Source: Acidimicrobiales bacterium
Lineage (GTDB): Bacteria; Actinomycetota; Acidimicrobiia; Acidimicrobiales; SZUA-35
Reading direction: 5' to 3'
DNA length: 59,415 nucleotides
Assembly (NCBI GenBank): GCA_028285495.1
Contig: JANQPB010000045.1
Coordinates: 1-59,415 of the forward strand
A program made the position numbers and the translations under genes. Below the pieces are notes generated by a model. That model did not search any database. It was not told the origin of the DNA and saw only the letters and a program-made list of their open reading frames with translations. This document shows, piece by piece, positions 58,143-59,415 of the stretch (position 1 is the stretch's first letter; every line of letters starts with the position of its first letter).

Positions 58143-59415
58143 CTAGTTGCTGACCTCGGAGGCGATGGACTGGCAGGCGGCGAGGGCGTCGTCGACGCTC
58201 ATCGAGCCGGCGATCGCCGCCGAGAACTGCTCCGTGCAGCGGGTGCCGACGTCCTGGAACTCGGGTACGCCGACGTACTGGACGCCGGGCAGGCCCGGGC
58301 GGGGCGTGGTCCCCGGGTTGTCGATCGGCGCCGCCAGCATGGCGTCGAGGGTCTTCTGGGCGAAGGCCCCCGCCGCCTCCTGGTAGTTCGGGTTGTCGTA
58401 GGTCGACTGCCGGGTGCCGGGGGGAACGGCGGCCCAACCGCCAGCCAGCTGCTCGCCGGCGGCCTCGATGTAGGCCTGGCTGGTGGCCCAGCTGATGAAC
58501 TCCCAGGCCGCGTCCTCGTCGGTGGTGCTGACCGGGATGGCCAGGGTCCAGGCCCACAGCCAACCGGAGGCGTCGGTGACCTTGGTCGGGGCCAGGGCGT
58601 AGCCGTTGAGGCCCTGGACCGCGCTGTCGTCACCCTCCAGGATGCCGGCGGCCACGGTGGCGTCGTACCACATCGCCACCTCACCGCTCTGGTAGAGGTT
58701 CAGGCACTCGTTGAAGCTCGAATTGGCGGCGTCGTCCTGGCCGGCGTCGTTGACCAGGTCGACGTAGAAGTTGAGGGCCTCGGCGAACTCGGGCTGGTCG
58801 ACCTGGGCGGCGCCGATGGAGCCGTCGTCGTTGGCCAGCCACCACGTGCCGCCGAAGGTGTTGAGCACGGTCGTGAAGGAGGCGCCGAGGTCACCCCAGC
58901 CGGGCTTGCCCCGGAGGCAGATGCCGGCCATCTCGTCCGAGTCGATCTGGCGGGCGATGTCGGCGATCTCGTCCCAGGTCGGGGCGTCCGGCATCGTGAT
59001 GCCGTTCTCGTCCATGACGTCCTGGCGGTACATCACGAACGAGGACTCGGCGTAGAACGGGGAGGCGTAGAGCTCGCCGTCGACCGACAGGCCGTTGCGG
59101 ACCGCCGGGATCAGGTCGTCGATGTCGTAGTCGGCGTCGCCCTCGGCCAGGTCGTTCAGGCCGACGAGCCAGCCGTTGGCCCCGAACTGCGGGGTCTCGT
59201 ACATGCCGATCTGGACGACGTCGAACTGCTCGCCGCCGGCGCCGACGTCGCGGGTGGTGATCTCCCGCAGGGTCTGCTCGTCGAGCACCGTGTAGTTGAC
59301 GGTGATGCCGGTCTCGGCGGTGAAGAGGTCGGGGGTCAGGCTGGCGATGTCCTCCAGGGTCGGGTTGCCGACGATGGCGACGTTGATCTCGCGGTCGCCG
59401 TCGCCATCGGCGGGC
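58143..59415 (-). CDS. Sugar/polyol ABC transporter substrate-binding protein (SmoE-like), N-terminus outside window
   Basis: At least 423 residues are visible; the frame is open to the right edge, so the signal peptide is missing. The sequence REINVAIVGNPTLEDIASL, GITVNYTVLDEQTLREI, QFDVVQIGMYETPQFG, GWLVGLND and SPFYAESSFVMYRQD is typical of SBP_bac_1 proteins of the sorbitol/mannitol (SmoE/MtlE) group. It captures substrate outside the membrane for the two permeases. The identity of the polyol is inferred, not shown. Confidence 0.88.
   Translation of the reverse strand, partial: PADGDGDREINVAIVGNPTLEDIASLTPDLFTAETGITVNYTVLDEQTLREITTRDVGAGGEQFDVVQIGMYETPQFGANGWLVGLNDLAEGDADYDIDDLIPAVRNGLSVDGELYASPFYAESSFVMYRQDVMDENGITMPDAPTWDEIADIARQIDSDEMAGICLRGKPGWGDLGASFTTVLNTFGGTWWLANDDGSIGAAQVDQPEFAEALNFYVDLVNDAGQDDAANSSFNECLNLYQSGEVAMWYDATVAAGILEGDDSAVQGLNGYALAPTKVTDASGWLWAWTLAIPVSTTDEDAAWEFISWATSQAYIEAAGEQLAGGWAAVPPGTRQSTYDNPNYQEAAGAFAQKTLDAMLAAPIDNPGTTPRPGLPGVQYVGVPEFQDVGTRCTEQFSAAIAGSMSVDDALAACQSIASEVSN

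Noticed and set aside
1..59415. CRISPR arrays or rRNA genes
   Set aside because: I saw no regularly spaced direct repeats and no rRNA-like conserved sequence anywhere in the window.

Overview
The window is high-GC DNA with the dense, overlapping gene layout of an actinobacterium. An F420-type LLM oxidoreductase domain, an actinobacterial-style Nei glycosylase beginning MPEGDT, a PPOX-class flavoprotein and GTG/TTG starts fit this. Acidimicrobiia is my best guess, but it is inferred from gene content and was not tested against any database.

Layout. 0-5 kb is an accessory-looking segment: the 3' end of an insertion sequence abuts the truncated end of a large secreted RHS/YD-repeat protein, with a divergent LuxR-type HTH regulator and a tRNA-Ser(TGA). 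5-13.3 kb holds envelope and polysaccharide functions: a membrane-anchored DUF1996 protein, a sterol-desaturase-family hydroxylase, a GH9 glycosidase paired with an O-antigen-ligase-like polymerase, and a PPOX flavoprotein. 13.3-15 kb is a second accessory patch beside tRNA-Ser(GCT), with a decayed tyrosine integrase. 15-19 kb holds a cNMP-domain/patatin fusion with altered active-site motifs, a DUF1330 protein, a zinc alcohol dehydrogenase and a HAD phosphatase.

19.1-25.5 kb is the clearest pathway: a cobalamin riboswitch, followed by a hairpin that can mask the first ribosome-binding site, leads a seven-gene B12 uptake and salvage operon (btuF, btuC, btuD, cobO, cobT, cobU, cobS). Adenosylcobalamin reappears at 33.4 kb, where a regulator joins an excisionase-type HTH to a CarH-like B12 light-sensing module that keeps the W-x9-EH motif. 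A 17-bp inverted repeat lies upstream of it. Between these are a DUF5655 protein, a D-aminoacylase-family amidohydrolase, a dienelactone-hydrolase-like enzyme, a cluster of small membrane and lipoproteins with a winged-helix regulator under near-consensus promoters, and a Nei glycosylase.

34.7-41 kb carries two large genes converging on a strong hairpin: a VPS10/BNR-repeat protein and a secreted LTD-CotH kinase-LTD-TSP3-Fn3 protein. 41-43.7 kb has a TetR regulator with twin operators, an SRPBCC protein and a P-loop kinase/LLM oxidoreductase fusion. 43.7-48.2 kb is a catabolic-looking group of SDRs, a DUF1330 protein, a PhyH dioxygenase and a Rieske oxygenase. 48.6-52.1 kb is a GH92 mannosidase-like gene lacking a normal start codon, plus a GT4 glycosyltransferase. 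52.1-59.4 kb has two more SDRs, then an ABC transporter operon in the order binding protein, permease, permease, ATPase, SDR. That order matches smoEFGKS-type polyol uptake, and the binding protein runs off the right edge.
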